Shown here: positions 47,903 through 56,811 of the stretch, one piece after another
Numbering within the stretch: position 1 is the stretch's first letter
How the letters are laid out: each line of letters begins with the position of its first letter
Assembly (NCBI GenBank): GCA_965197665.1
Contig: CBDANO010000005.1
Coordinates: 806,001 to 870,000 of the forward strand
Source of the DNA: CBDANO01 sp965197665
GTDB lineage: Bacteria; Chloroflexota; Dehalococcoidia; Lucifugimonadales; UBA3495
Length of the DNA stretch: 64,000 nucleotides
Direction: 5' to 3'
Translations under genes and position numbers: made by a program
The notes under the pieces: model-generated
What the model was told of the DNA's origin: nothing
Databases searched by the model: none
What the model saw: the letters and a program-made list of their open reading frames with translations, nothing else

Positions 47903-49114
47903 ATGACCAACCTCCTCGACGGCATCAGAGTCATCGATTGGACCCAGGTCCATCATGGCGCGGCTACCGGCTATATGCTGGGGGACTTGGGCGCCGACGT
48001 CATCAAGATTGAAGACCCCGACGGCGACATCGCCCGGACTTGGCGCAGCATCATGGGAGTGCCGCTGGACCTGCCAGGCGGCCGCAACATTCTGTTCGAG
48101 GGCGCGAACCGCAATAAGCGTTCCATCACGTTGAACCTCAAGACGCTTGAAGGGAGCAGCATTTTTCGCAAACTGGCCGCCGGCGCCGACGTGCTCATCA
48201 CCAACCATCGCCGGGCCGTCCGCGAAAGATTGGGCCTAGACTACGAGGCCATCCGCCAAGACAATCCCCGTTTGATCTACGCGGTGGCCAGCGGGTACGG
48301 GGAGGAGGGGCCGTCTTCCCACGAACGGTCCTTCGACAACGTGGCCTTTGCTTGGTCGGGCATGATGCACTTGATCGGGGAGGAGGACAGCCCACCCCAA
48401 TACATGGCGCCCGGCGTTGCCGACCAGTTGGGTGCCACGATGCTGAGCCAAGCCGTCATCGGGGCGCTTTACTGGCGGGAGCGCACCGGAGAGGGCCAAC
48501 GGGTGGAAGCCTCTCTATTGGGCGCCTTGGTCCACCTCCTGGCCATCCCCTTCAACATGCACCTCATGGGCGGGCATCTGCCAAAACGGCCCACCCGCCA
48601 AAAAGTGTTCAATCCCTTGGTGGGATGGTACCCCTGCTCCGACGGCAATTGGATCATGTTCTCCAACAACCAGCCCCAGAGATCGTGGAGCGATTTTTGC
48701 CAGGTCCTGGGCTTGGGTGAAGCAGTGGAAACTGACCCCAAGTTCGACTCGACCCGCAGCCGGGCGGAAAACTGCGAAGACCTAATCGCACTGGTCGACC
48801 GGGCTACTAGGACCAAGCCTCGGGCCGAGTGGCTGTCGCAGTTCCGGGGCCGGGGACTCATTTGCGCTCCGGTCAACAGCGTTGAGGACGCCGCCGAAGA
48901 CGCCCAGATCGCGGCCAACGGCTATGTATTCGACTTCGAGCACGAAACTTTGGGCAAGACCAAGACCATCGGATTTCCTATCTCCTTCAGCCGATTGGAC
49001 CCCGAGGTCAGGACGGGAGCCCCGGAGCTGGGGCAGCACACGGAGGAGGTCCTCCTTCAACACGACTACTCATGGACCGACATAAAGAAGCTCAGGGAAA
49101 AAGGCGTCATCTAA
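47903..49114 (+). CDS. CaiB/BaiF family III CoA transferase
   Basis: 403 residues: LLDGIRVIDWTQVHHGAATGYMLGDLGADVIKIEDPDGDIAR is the family start (with the unusual HHG in place of the PxA of many relatives); NRNKRSITLNLKTLEG, DVLITNHRRAVRERLGLDYE with an Asp-like site further on, and YASGYGEEGPSSHERSFD-like segment are canonical. These dimers swap CoA between carboxylic acids through a Glu/Asp anhydride. The catalytic Asp is normally near residue 169; I could not confirm it. Followed by an SDR gene 40 bases away, so probably one catabolic operon. Confidence 0.88.
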   Translation: MTNLLDGIRVIDWTQVHHGAATGYMLGDLGADVIKIEDPDGDIARTWRSIMGVPLDLPGGRNILFEGANRNKRSITLNLKTLEGSSIFRKLAAGADVLITNHRRAVRERLGLDYEAIRQDNPRLIYAVASGYGEEGPSSHERSFDNVAFAWSGMMHLIGEEDSPPQYMAPGVADQLGATMLSQAVIGALYWRERTGEGQRVEASLLGALVHLLAIPFNMHLMGGHLPKRPTRQKVFNPLVGWYPCSDGNWIMFSNNQPQRSWSDFCQVLGLGEAVETDPKFDSTRSRAENCEDLIALVDRATRTKPRAEWLSQFRGRGLICAPVNSVEDAAEDAQIAANGYVFDFEHETLGKTKTIGFPISFSRLDPEVRTGAPELGQHTEEVLLQHDYSWTDIKKLREKGVI

Positions 49115-49154
49115 CGGGTAAGCCCGAGCAACGAACAGACTTTAAGGAGGAACC

Positions 49155-49919
49155 ATGCGATTGGAAGGCAAGGTATCCATAGTTACCGGCGGCGCCCACG
49201 GGATGGGGGCGGTGGAGGCCAAACTCTTTGCCCGAGAGGGCGCTAAGGTTGTGATTGGGGACCTCCTCGAGGAAGAGGGAAAGCAGGTGGAGGCGGAAAT
49301 CACGGAGGCGGGCGGGCAAGCAATGTTCATCCCCATGGACGTTACCCAAGAGGATGTGTGGAAGGAAGCCGTTCAACAAACGGTCGCTCGGTTTGGGCTG
49401 CTGAACGTGCTGGTCAACAACGCCGGCATCAGCGGCGGGATTACCTCGGACCTGATGGAAGTCCAAGCTTGGGACCGCCTGATGGATATCAACGCCAGGG
49501 GAGTTTTCCTCGGTATGAAATATGCTATCAAAGAAATGCAAAGAGCCGGCGGCGGTTCCATAGTGAATATCTCCTCCATATCCGGGATCGTCGGCCAGGA
49601 CTACACCCACCCCGGTTACAACGCTTCCAAAGGCGCCGTGCGGCTATTGACCAAGACCGCCGCGATCCAGTACGCCAAAGACGGCATCCGGGTAAACTCG
49701 GTGCACCCAGGTTTGATGCCCCCTATGTTGACGTCGCTGCCCTCGGAGGATGCCCAGCGCTACTTGGACCAAAGGCAGAACATGTTGAATTCGATCCCCA
49801 TGGGCCGGGTAGGACGCCAGGAAGAGGTTGCCAACGCGGTGCTATTCCTGGCTTCCGATGACGCCTCTTACATCACCGGCGCCGAGTTGGTCGTAGACGG
49901 GGGGTATACCGCTCAATAA
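49155..49919 (+). CDS. Short-chain dehydrogenase/reductase
   Basis: 254 residues. NAD(P)-binding TGGAHGMG (about 12-19), structural NNAG near 90, catalytic Ser in IVNISSISG and Tyr-Lys in YNASKGAVRLL, C-terminal DDASYITGAELVVDGGY. Classic SDR. The 40-base distance to the CoA-transferase suggests one operon. An AAGGAGG ribosome site precedes the ATG. Substrate unknown, possibly a hydroxyacyl-CoA or hydroxysteroid. Confidence 0.93.
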   Translation: MRLEGKVSIVTGGAHGMGAVEAKLFAREGAKVVIGDLLEEEGKQVEAEITEAGGQAMFIPMDVTQEDVWKEAVQQTVARFGLLNVLVNNAGISGGITSDLMEVQAWDRLMDINARGVFLGMKYAIKEMQRAGGGSIVNISSISGIVGQDYTHPGYNASKGAVRLLTKTAAIQYAKDGIRVNSVHPGLMPPMLTSLPSEDAQRYLDQRQNMLNSIPMGRVGRQEEVANAVLFLASDDASYITGAELVVDGGYTAQ

Positions 49920-50258
49920 GCTAGCCTGCCGTAACGGTTAGGGCTAGGCCCTGGTCAAGCTGAGCCCCCTAGGCCCTCATCCCGAACTCGATCAATCCAA
50001 GAATCGAAGGGACGTGGACACCCAATGTCCCCGGGGTGAGTCCATTAACTCACGGAACGGGCTGCCGTGACGACGTTTCAGTCCTGACGCCCGGCGATTG
50101 TAACCGAAAGGCTTAGTAGGTAAACTTGGGCCGCGCAGAAGTCGAAACACCCGGATTTCCGGCCCCATCCCCGGGTAGAGCCAGAGCGGGTAATCGGTCC
50201 CGTCCGTGCGCCATAATCAAAACAGCCGCACCCGCGGCCACAGGAGGACCCCAGTACC
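49920..50258. other. Intergenic region without recognised feature
   Basis: 339 bases. No gene, tRNA or strong hairpin seen. The last bases (CAGGAGGACCCC) give a good ribosome site for the next gene. Confidence 0.4.
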
Positions 50259-51035
50259 ATGCCAGAAGTTACTGTACACACTCCCGGAACCCCCTCATGG
50301 GCCGAACTGTCCACCACCGACGCGGCCGGGGCCCTGGCTTTCTATAGCGCCCTATTCGGGTGGGAAGACGACCCGCAGGCCATCAGCGAAGACTGGTTCT
50401 ACCACATGCAGAAACTCAACGGCCTGGAAACAGCGGCCATTTACGAGCAAGGCGCGGAAGAACGGGCTCAAGGAGTGCCGCCCCACTGGAACACCTACAT
50501 CACGGTCGACAACGTCGACTCAGTTGCGGAACAGGCCGGGCAATTGGGGGGCGCGGTGCTCCTCAACCCCATGGACGTGTTCGAGGCGGGGCGGATGGCA
50601 ATGCTTCAAGACCCGCAAGGAGCAATCTTCGCGGTGTGGCAGCCGAACCAACATATCGGGGTCCGGGTGAAGGGCGAGCCGGGGGCGATGATTTGGAACG
50701 AGTTGATGACTTCCAGCACTAGCGCCGCCATCGAGTTTTACGGCGGGCTATTGGGTCTGGAGCGAGGCGAGACCATGGGAGAAATGAACTATACTCTCAT
50801 CCGGGCCCAAGGGACCGAAGTGGCCGGAGTATTGGAAATTACTCCGGAAATGGGACCGGTCCCGCCCCACTGGACGATCTATTTCGCGGTCAACGACGTC
50901 GATGAGACCGTGGCCAAGGCCCGGTCCTTGGGAGGCGGCGTATTGGTCCCGGGAACGGATATTCCCGCCATCGGCCGGTTTGCGGCCCTCACGGACCCGC
51001 AGGGAGCGGCTTTCAGCATCTTCAAAGGCGGCTAA
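50259..51035 (+). CDS. Two-domain VOC protein
   Basis: 258 residues made of two VOC halves. The first starts GTPSWAELSTTDAAGALAFYSALFGWE and ends with AMLQDPQGAIFAVWQP; the second starts GAMIWNELMTSSTSAAIEFYGGLLGLE and ends FAALTDPQGAAFSIFKG. The repeat is clear by eye and typical of actinobacterial and Chloroflexota VOC proteins of the 27-kDa antigen type. Metal and substrate unknown. Confidence 0.88.
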   Translation: MPEVTVHTPGTPSWAELSTTDAAGALAFYSALFGWEDDPQAISEDWFYHMQKLNGLETAAIYEQGAEERAQGVPPHWNTYITVDNVDSVAEQAGQLGGAVLLNPMDVFEAGRMAMLQDPQGAIFAVWQPNQHIGVRVKGEPGAMIWNELMTSSTSAAIEFYGGLLGLERGETMGEMNYTLIRAQGTEVAGVLEITPEMGPVPPHWTIYFAVNDVDETVAKARSLGGGVLVPGTDIPAIGRFAALTDPQGAAFSIFKGG

Positions 51036-51303
51036 CCGGACGCTGAAGTACAGTCGCCATCCTCCATGTCGACACGGTTAGCCGTCTAACTACAAGGGTC
51101 ACGTTGGTCAAAGCGAGGCGATTCCCCCATGGCGGGGCTAATTCACCCGATGTGCCAGTCACTTCCATCTTTTCGGGGTGAGGCAACCCTCGCGTTATGC
51201 CTAGACGGAGAGTAAGAAACCTGTATACGAAGTTAATCAGGTCACGAGAGTTCGCGGCGAGCCTTCCCCTTTATTTCGGATAGCGTTACAGGGAGAGACG
51301 ACA

Positions 51304-52326
51304 ATGGGATTCCGGGTACTGTACCACCTGAATACCGATAACCTGAAGGGCGTCCCGGAAGAAGCTCGTTTGGCCCAATCATTGGGGTACGACGGCCTTT
51401 GCACCGATGAAACGGGCCACGACCCCTTCTTCCCCCTGCTGCTGGCGGCCGGCGCGGCGCCCGGCGTATCGTTGGAAACTAGGGTGGCCATCGCCTTTCC
51501 CCGTTCCCCTATGGTCGTAGCTTATTCGGCATGGGACCTCCAAGATTTTTCCGGAGGGCGGTTCCGTCTGGGCCTGGGCACCCAGGTAAAGGGCCACATT
51601 CAACGGCGATTTTCGGCCGAATGGGGGTCTCCCGGCCCACGTTTACGGGAGTATATCCAGTCCCTCCACGCCATATGGGATAACTGGCAAGAGGGGAAGA
51701 AACTGGACTTCCGCGGGCGGTTTTACTCGTTTACGCTGATGACCCCCTTCTTCAGCCCCGGGGCCAACTCTGCCGGCAAGCCGCCGGTGTTCATAAGCGC
51801 CCTCAACCCCTACAACTGCCGGGTCGCTGGGGAGGTGTGCGACGGCTTGGCTCTTCACCCCATCACTTCCGCCAAGTACCTTGAATCCGTCGTCAAGCCC
51901 AACATCGCCGAAGGGGCGGAGAAAGCGGGGCGCAACCCGGCGGACGTGATTTTGACCGGGGGAGGATTCGTGGCCACCGGACCCAACCAGGAAGCCATCT
52001 CCGCCAAGAAAGAGGAGATCAAACGCCGGATCGCATTCTATTTCTCCACCAGGACCTATTTCCCGGTGCTCGAGGTCCACGGATTTCAAGAAGTAGGCCA
52101 AAGACTTCACGAAATGTCGCTGAAAGGGGAATGGGACCGTATGACAGGACTGGTGAGCGACGAAATGCTAGACCAGTTCACTGTCATCGGCCCCTACGAC
52201 GAAGTAGCGGACCGGTTGAAGGAGCGGTTCGGCGGGCTGATAGACGAGATTGTGCTGGGTATTGGAGGGCTTTCCGCCGGCAACCAAGAGGCGGCCAGGA
52301 AGATAATCGAGGAACTTCATTCCTAG
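51304..52326 (+). CDS. LLM-class flavin-dependent oxidoreductase
   Basis: 340 residues, F420-type LLM pattern: GFRVLYHLNTDNLKGVPEEARLAQSLGYDGLCTDETGHDPFFPLLLAAG, LETRVAIAFPRSPMVVAYSAWDLQDFSGGRFRLGLGTQVKGHIQRRFSAEW, YTCRVAGEVCDGLALHP-like segment, and GPYDEVADRLKERFGGLIDEIVLGI. Reduced F420 or FMN use cannot be told apart by sequence. A 268-base leader precedes it with no clear promoter. Confidence 0.88.
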   Translation: MGFRVLYHLNTDNLKGVPEEARLAQSLGYDGLCTDETGHDPFFPLLLAAGAAPGVSLETRVAIAFPRSPMVVAYSAWDLQDFSGGRFRLGLGTQVKGHIQRRFSAEWGSPGPRLREYIQSLHAIWDNWQEGKKLDFRGRFYSFTLMTPFFSPGANSAGKPPVFISALNPYNCRVAGEVCDGLALHPITSAKYLESVVKPNIAEGAEKAGRNPADVILTGGGFVATGPNQEAISAKKEEIKRRIAFYFSTRTYFPVLEVHGFQEVGQRLHEMSLKGEWDRMTGLVSDEMLDQFTVIGPYDEVADRLKERFGGLIDEIVLGIGGLSAGNQEAARKIIEELHS

Positions 52327-52346
52327 CGCCCAAAAGCATCACCAAG

Positions 52347-52715
52347 TTAGGACAGTGAAACACCACTCGATCTCAAATGGTCAAAGGCCTCCGGCCACGT
52401 GGCTTCCAGTGGGTCCGCGGTTTTCCACCGTACGAAGGTGGACAGTTGGGGGTTCCCTACTGCGGGAAACCCTTGCACCGCGGCTAGATGGGCTCCGGTC
52501 TTCAGGAACTCGTTTATGGCGTGGTCGTTCTCCCAGATTGAAACGGTCGAGAATCGGAGCCTGAGAAAGTCCGCTTTTAACCGGTAGCTGACCAGTCCTG
52601 GGAAATCACTCAACGCTCGGCGAACCTCACGGTTTAAGGCGAAGAATCTTGGCAATTTCCACCAGTGCCTTACCTTCAGGCTGGTTGCTACAACGGTGAA
52701 TTCGGGTCCATCCAT
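52347..52715 (-). CDS. Small monooxygenase-like protein (dimeric alpha/beta barrel)
   Basis: 122 residues: FTVVATSLKVRHWWKLPRFFALNREVRRALSDFPGLVSYRLKADFLRLRFSTVSIWENDHAINEFLKTGAHLAAVQ. The pattern (strand, helix with F-A, G-L-V-S-Y, ..FSTVSIWEN...F...G.H) fits the DUF3291/spheroidene-monooxygenase-like subgroup of dimeric alpha/beta barrels, which bind haem or small substrates. Nine bases after it ends upstream lies the hydrolase stop; the genes are codirectional. Confidence 0.65.
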   Translation of the reverse strand: MDGPEFTVVATSLKVRHWWKLPRFFALNREVRRALSDFPGLVSYRLKADFLRLRFSTVSIWENDHAINEFLKTGAHLAAVQGFPAVGNPQLSTFVRWKTADPLEATWPEAFDHLRSSGVSLS

Positions 52716-52724
52716 CCCGGCCGG

Positions 52725-53579
52725 TCACAGCACCCGGTTGGTGCTTGGCTTCTCCGCCCAGCGTCCGGCTTCCACGGCGGTCAGGAAGTCCAACACCGTC
52801 CGGTTGAACAGGTCCGGCTCTTCCAGATTGATGGCATGGCCGCTTTGGGGCAGCACCGACAGCCCCGACTTGGGTATGTTCCGCTTCATGAACACGGCCG
52901 GCTCAACGCAAGGCTCGTCTTCATCGCCTATTATGACGAGGGTAGGCACTTGGAGTTGGCGCAGCTTGTCCTCGAGGGCGTAGATGGTAGGCCGCTTCAT
53001 CACGAATCCCCGGAAGGTCAACTCCGAACCCAAGGCGGAGTGGGCCGTCAGCAAACGGCGGAACTCCTCGAAACCCCGGGGGTCTTTTCGGAGCAGTTGC
53101 ACCCGGGTATCACTGTAGCCGTAATCGTTGGCCACCGCTTCCATGCCCTCGGTACGCAGACGCTGGCATATCGACTCGGCGGCGGCCATGAAATTCTCCC
53201 GGTCGGTGGTGCCCGACCCCGCCGACGCCACGACCAACGAGCGGGCCATTTCCGGGTGAGCTATGCCGAAGTTCAGCGTCACACTGCCCCCCATGGACAG
53301 GCCCCCAACGTGGGCTTGGTCAATCCCAAGATGGCGCAGCAAAAGGTACAAGTCGTTAACCACAATATCCTGGGAGTACGCCTCCGGGTCGCTGGGAACG
53401 TCCGACGGAGGCCAACCCCGGGCGGCGTAGGTGATGACTTGGTAACGCCGGCTAAAAAACCTCACTTGAGCCTCCCAACTCTCGTAGGAGCCTCCGAATT
53501 CATGGCACCACACCAGCGGGTAACCCTCGCCGGTCACCTCGTAGTAAATATTTACGCCGTTGGCCGAAAACTTTGGCAT
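52725..53579 (-). CDS. Alpha/beta hydrolase
   Basis: 284 residues. Starts FSANGVNIYYEVTGEGYPLVWCHEFGGSYESW (HEFG replaces the usual HGxx oxyanion motif), nucleophile GGLSMGG, acid IGDEDEPC, His PQSGHAINLEEP. Complete triad. Similar in plan to 3-oxoadipate enol-lactonase and C-C bond hydrolases. It lies directly upstream of the small monooxygenase-like gene on the same strand; the two may act together. Confidence 0.88.
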   Translation of the reverse strand: MPKFSANGVNIYYEVTGEGYPLVWCHEFGGSYESWEAQVRFFSRRYQVITYAARGWPPSDVPSDPEAYSQDIVVNDLYLLLRHLGIDQAHVGGLSMGGSVTLNFGIAHPEMARSLVVASAGSGTTDRENFMAAAESICQRLRTEGMEAVANDYGYSDTRVQLLRKDPRGFEEFRRLLTAHSALGSELTFRGFVMKRPTIYALEDKLRQLQVPTLVIIGDEDEPCVEPAVFMKRNIPKSGLSVLPQSGHAINLEEPDLFNRTVLDFLTAVEAGRWAEKPSTNRVL

Positions 53580-53732
53580 CGTTCGCCTCCAATCGATTCT
53601 CGACTCGGATGATAGGCCCGCCCCTGTCCCGGGTCGACTCAGATAGTAGGTTCATACTGTGTCCATCGCGCAGCGGCAAAGCGGCTGGCTCGAAAGACCC
53701 AATCGTCGTTCGCACCAACGCCCTCACCCTAG

Positions 53733-53753
53733 CCCTCTCCCAGAAGGAGAGGG
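53733..53753. repeat. REP-like palindromic intergenic repeat, second copy
   Basis: CCCTCTCC-CAGAA-GGAGAGGG followed by GACTTTA. Related to 5209-5228. Confidence 0.5.
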
Positions 53754-53760
53754 GACTTTA

Positions 53761-53846
53761 GACACTTTATACAAGGGTTCGTCTCTACCACGGGGGATTT
53801 TTGACACTTCGTCCAAGGGTTTGTCCCTACCCAGGACGATTGAAAG
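53761..53846. repeat. Two tandem imperfect 42-base repeats
   Basis: GACACTTTATACAAGGGTTC at 53761 and GACACTTCGTCCAAGGGTTT at 53803 start two units of period 42; GTCTCTACC and GTCCCTACC continue the match. No function known; next to the REP-like hairpin. Confidence 0.5.
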
Positions 53847-53864
53847 GCTCCTAAACTCAGGGGC

Positions 53865-54833
53865 TCACACTTTAGGCCATACTTTGGTTGCGAATTCCTC
53901 CATGCGCTGCAGAGCCAGGTCCATGTCGGTGGTCTGCCTGACGAAGTCGAAGACGAGTAAGCCGACCCCCAATTGCTCGTACTGCCGGATGTCCGAGGCG
54001 ATCTGGTCCGCGTCGCCCACGAAGGGAAGCCTGTTGCTATCGGAGGAGGTGGAGCCGCCGTTCTTTAGCTCGAACTGATGCGTACGATAGATCACGTCGA
54101 TCTCCGAGGGGTCCCTGCCAAACCTTCGGGCGTAGGAGGCCAGTTGTTTCAGCCCGGCAGCCAGTTCCTCGGCGGTTGCCATCGGGAAGGTGGGGTTCGA
54201 CCCCAAGGGGTACCAACCGTCGGCGAACTCGGCGGTACGGCGCAACGCCGGCCGGCTTTCGCCGCCCACCCAGATGGGAGGATGCGGTTTCTGGACCGGC
54301 TTGGGCAAGAAGTTTATGTTATCGAAGCGGCAGTATTTACCCTCGAAGCTGGGATTGTCGCTGGTCCACAACTCCTTGTAAGCGCGAATGTATTCGTCGG
54401 TTACCGCACCTCGTTCCTCGAAGGGGGGCAAGCCCAATGCTTCGAACTCTTCCCGCATCCAGCCGACGCCCACGCCGACCACCAGCCGTCCCTGAGACAG
54501 CAGGTCCAGGGTAGCCAGGGCCTTGGCGGCAACCAACGGGTTGCGGTGAGGCACCACGACGACACTGCATACCAGCCGGATAGCCCGGGTCTGGGCCGCC
54601 AGGAAGGACAGCAATATCAGCATCTCCATAGAGTCGCCCGAAGGAGCGCCGGGGAATTCTCCGCCTTCCGTATAAGGGTAGGGCGAATCGATCCGCCGCG
54701 GCACCACGATGTGGTCCCCGGTGAACAGGCTGTCGTACCCCATCTCCTCGCCCTTCCTGGCCATTAGCCCCAAGGTCTCCGGCGCCGCCAAGTGGGCCCG
54801 GTTCGGCAATGTGAAACCGTACTTCATCCTCAA
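53865..54833 (-). CDS. LLM-class F420-dependent oxidoreductase
   Basis: 322 residues: MKYGFTLPNRAHLAAPETLGLMARKGEEMGYDSLFTGDHIVVP, TRAIRLVCSVVVVPHRNPLVAAKALATLDLLSQGRLVVGVGVGWMREEFEALG and HPPIWVGGESRPALRRTAEFADGWYP match the Rv2161c-like F420-dependent group. One of three LLM enzymes in the window. Monocistronic. Substrate unknown. Confidence 0.9.
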   Translation of the reverse strand: MRMKYGFTLPNRAHLAAPETLGLMARKGEEMGYDSLFTGDHIVVPRRIDSPYPYTEGGEFPGAPSGDSMEMLILLSFLAAQTRAIRLVCSVVVVPHRNPLVAAKALATLDLLSQGRLVVGVGVGWMREEFEALGLPPFEERGAVTDEYIRAYKELWTSDNPSFEGKYCRFDNINFLPKPVQKPHPPIWVGGESRPALRRTAEFADGWYPLGSNPTFPMATAEELAAGLKQLASYARRFGRDPSEIDVIYRTHQFELKNGGSTSSDSNRLPFVGDADQIASDIRQYEQLGVGLLVFDFVRQTTDMDLALQRMEEFATKVWPKV

Positions 54834-54972
54834 GCCTCCGAAATCGAAACCTTAAGATTTGAATAGCCGCTGGGAACAACCCATAGCCGACCGGAAGATT
54901 GGGGCGCCCTGGATGCGTCCTAGGGTCCGCCACTCCGGCCCCCATACCGCCGAAAGACCGAGAGGCGGCGGC

Positions 54973-55338
54973 TCAGGCCAAGGGCACGACCAAGGTAATA
55001 CGCGGCTCGTTACCCACCGCCCTGGTGGTATGGCCTTGGCCGGTGAGGTCTTCGGCCAGCAAGACGGTGCCGGGGCCCATTCTCCGCACGGTACCGTCGC
55101 CGAGGCCTATTTCCAACTCACCGGCGATAGTGATGGTGTACTGGCGCCGCGGGGCGCAATGCCAGTCCAAGAAGTAGCCGGGAGGGTTGCGCCGGATAGT
55201 AATGCCGGTGGCGGCCTCCAATACGGTCCCTTCTCCGTGGGCGCCCTCGGTATCCACGAAGGGCTGGAAGTCGGGTTCAAATTCTTCGATGTGGGACTGT
55301 CCGTCGTCTCCGGAATAGACTCTAAGAAAGTTCGCCAC
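54973..55338 (-). CDS. Cupin-like protein
   Basis: 121 residues. FLDWHCAPRRQYTITIAGELEIGLGDGTVRRMGPGTVLLAEDLTGQGHTTRAVG shows a cupin barrel: H-x-A-P-R-R-Q-Y-T motif 1 region and GPGTVLLAED..GQGH motif 2 region. Histidines are present in both motifs, so a metal site is likely. Function not predictable. Confidence 0.75.
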   Translation of the reverse strand: MANFLRVYSGDDGQSHIEEFEPDFQPFVDTEGAHGEGTVLEAATGITIRRNPPGYFLDWHCAPRRQYTITIAGELEIGLGDGTVRRMGPGTVLLAEDLTGQGHTTRAVGNEPRITLVVPLA

Positions 55339-55527
55339 GTGACCTCCTCAAGCTACAAGGTTCCGGCGGGTATCATGAGGCTGGCGTGACCGCGGGAGTC
55401 GGGGGTCGCGGTCCTTGGCTGCGGACGCGGTGCTAATAGTACATCAATTCCCACCAGCGTCAAGAAACGGACCGTTTCTCGACCGCCGCTTAATTAACCC
55501 TGTACCCGGTCCTCAGTAATAGGGAAC

Positions 55528-56574
55528 TTACAACGCCGCCGCCACCTCTCGCCGGAGACGGTTGACCCATGCCCGGATGGCCCGGTCCGAGCCAACGCAA
55601 CCCCAGGATAGGGCCAGAGTCCGGTAAATCCAGGGTCGGCTGACCCTTGAAGGCCGGGCCGGGTCGAGCCATGACGTGTTTCGGGCCAAGCGGGCCAGGG
55701 TCGCCAAGCCGATGAGCATGGGCCAGAGGGCCGCCAACCTGAGCCTGACGCAGCGGGCCGGGACTGCCAACACATACTCCTCCGCCGCGTCGTAGCGGTC
55801 CAGCGTCTTTCTTATCCAACTCACCAATACGGGCCGCGCCGCGCCGCTGTTGGATGGGTCCAGCAGTTCTTCGGGGGATACTCCAATGCCGGCGAGACAG
55901 GAACCAGGCAAGTAGCAACGTCCGATGCGCAGGTCCCTTGGCGCGTCCCTTAGTACATTCGTCAACTGCAAAGCCTTGCCGAAAGCGACTCCCGTTTCGC
56001 GCATCCGCTCCCCATTCCACCGTCGCAGCGCTGCCGAATGGGCCATGGTGATCGAAGTCCAAAACTCCCCAACGCAGCCGGCTACGTGGTAAGTGTAGCG
56101 GTCCAATTCATCCGGTGACTGGAAAGCCGCCAACCGCCCCGAGTCCTCGGCGGGAAAGGTGGTCAGGTCGGTCTCCATACCCTGGGTTAGGGTCGCCACC
56201 ACCGACTGCACCAGCGAGCGGTCCGGTTCAAGGGTCGACTCCAAAAGAGTAAACGCGCTGGGCAATGCGGACAGCAGGAGTCGTTCTTCGGGAATAGCTT
56301 GCCGGTCGGTCAGGGCCCCGACTATGAGGCGGACCGCTTCCGGCTCGGCCGGACCTTTGACCTGCCTTCGAAACGAGAGCAGGTGCTCCAACCGTTGCGC
56401 CGGCGGGACCAAGCCGGAGTCGGCGATAGTGTCGGCGGCCCTAGCCAGCAAGTATGCCAAGCCCACAGGACGGCGAAGGCCGCCGGGCAACACCCTGATG
56501 CTGAGATAGAAAGACCGGGAAACTCCCTTGAGCAAGTCTCCCAGAAGCAGCCGCCGCTGGGAAGATGAAATCAC
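55528..56574 (-). CDS. Squalene/phytoene synthase family protein
   Basis: 348 residues from the GTG at 56574 (open frame continues upstream to 56709 with Pro/Gly-rich sequence lacking family features). LLKGVSRSFYLSIRVLPGGLRRPVGLAYLLARAADTIADSG has the first DxxxD (DTIAD); LTNVLRDAPRDLRIGRCYLP has the second (DAPRD). These bind two prenyl diphosphates head to head. The pattern LARAADTIADS is that of squalene synthases. With hpnB at 80 it suggests hopanoid or related triterpene synthesis; no cyclase is seen here. Confidence 0.87.
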   Translation of the reverse strand: MISSSQRRLLLGDLLKGVSRSFYLSIRVLPGGLRRPVGLAYLLARAADTIADSGLVPPAQRLEHLLSFRRQVKGPAEPEAVRLIVGALTDRQAIPEERLLLSALPSAFTLLESTLEPDRSLVQSVVATLTQGMETDLTTFPAEDSGRLAAFQSPDELDRYTYHVAGCVGEFWTSITMAHSAALRRWNGERMRETGVAFGKALQLTNVLRDAPRDLRIGRCYLPGSCLAGIGVSPEELLDPSNSGAARPVLVSWIRKTLDRYDAAEEYVLAVPARCVRLRLAALWPMLIGLATLARLARNTSWLDPARPSRVSRPWIYRTLALSWGCVGSDRAIRAWVNRLRREVAAAL

Positions 56575-56811
56575 GGGGTGCCCCGTCCTGGTACCGGTGC
56601 TTGAAACATCCGACGTTCCGGAAATCCGAGTCCCTAACTGTAGTCCATCGGCATCAGGGCCTAATCCGACGGCGGGTGGCTGGAAATCCTCACCATCAGC
56701 GGGGGCCAACCGGACAGCCGAGGGCCCGTTGAAGGAGGCGGTAATACCAAGCCTGATTTATGACCGGTTGTTGGGCCCATTCCACCACCCGGCCTTGGCA
56801 GAACTTCCGAT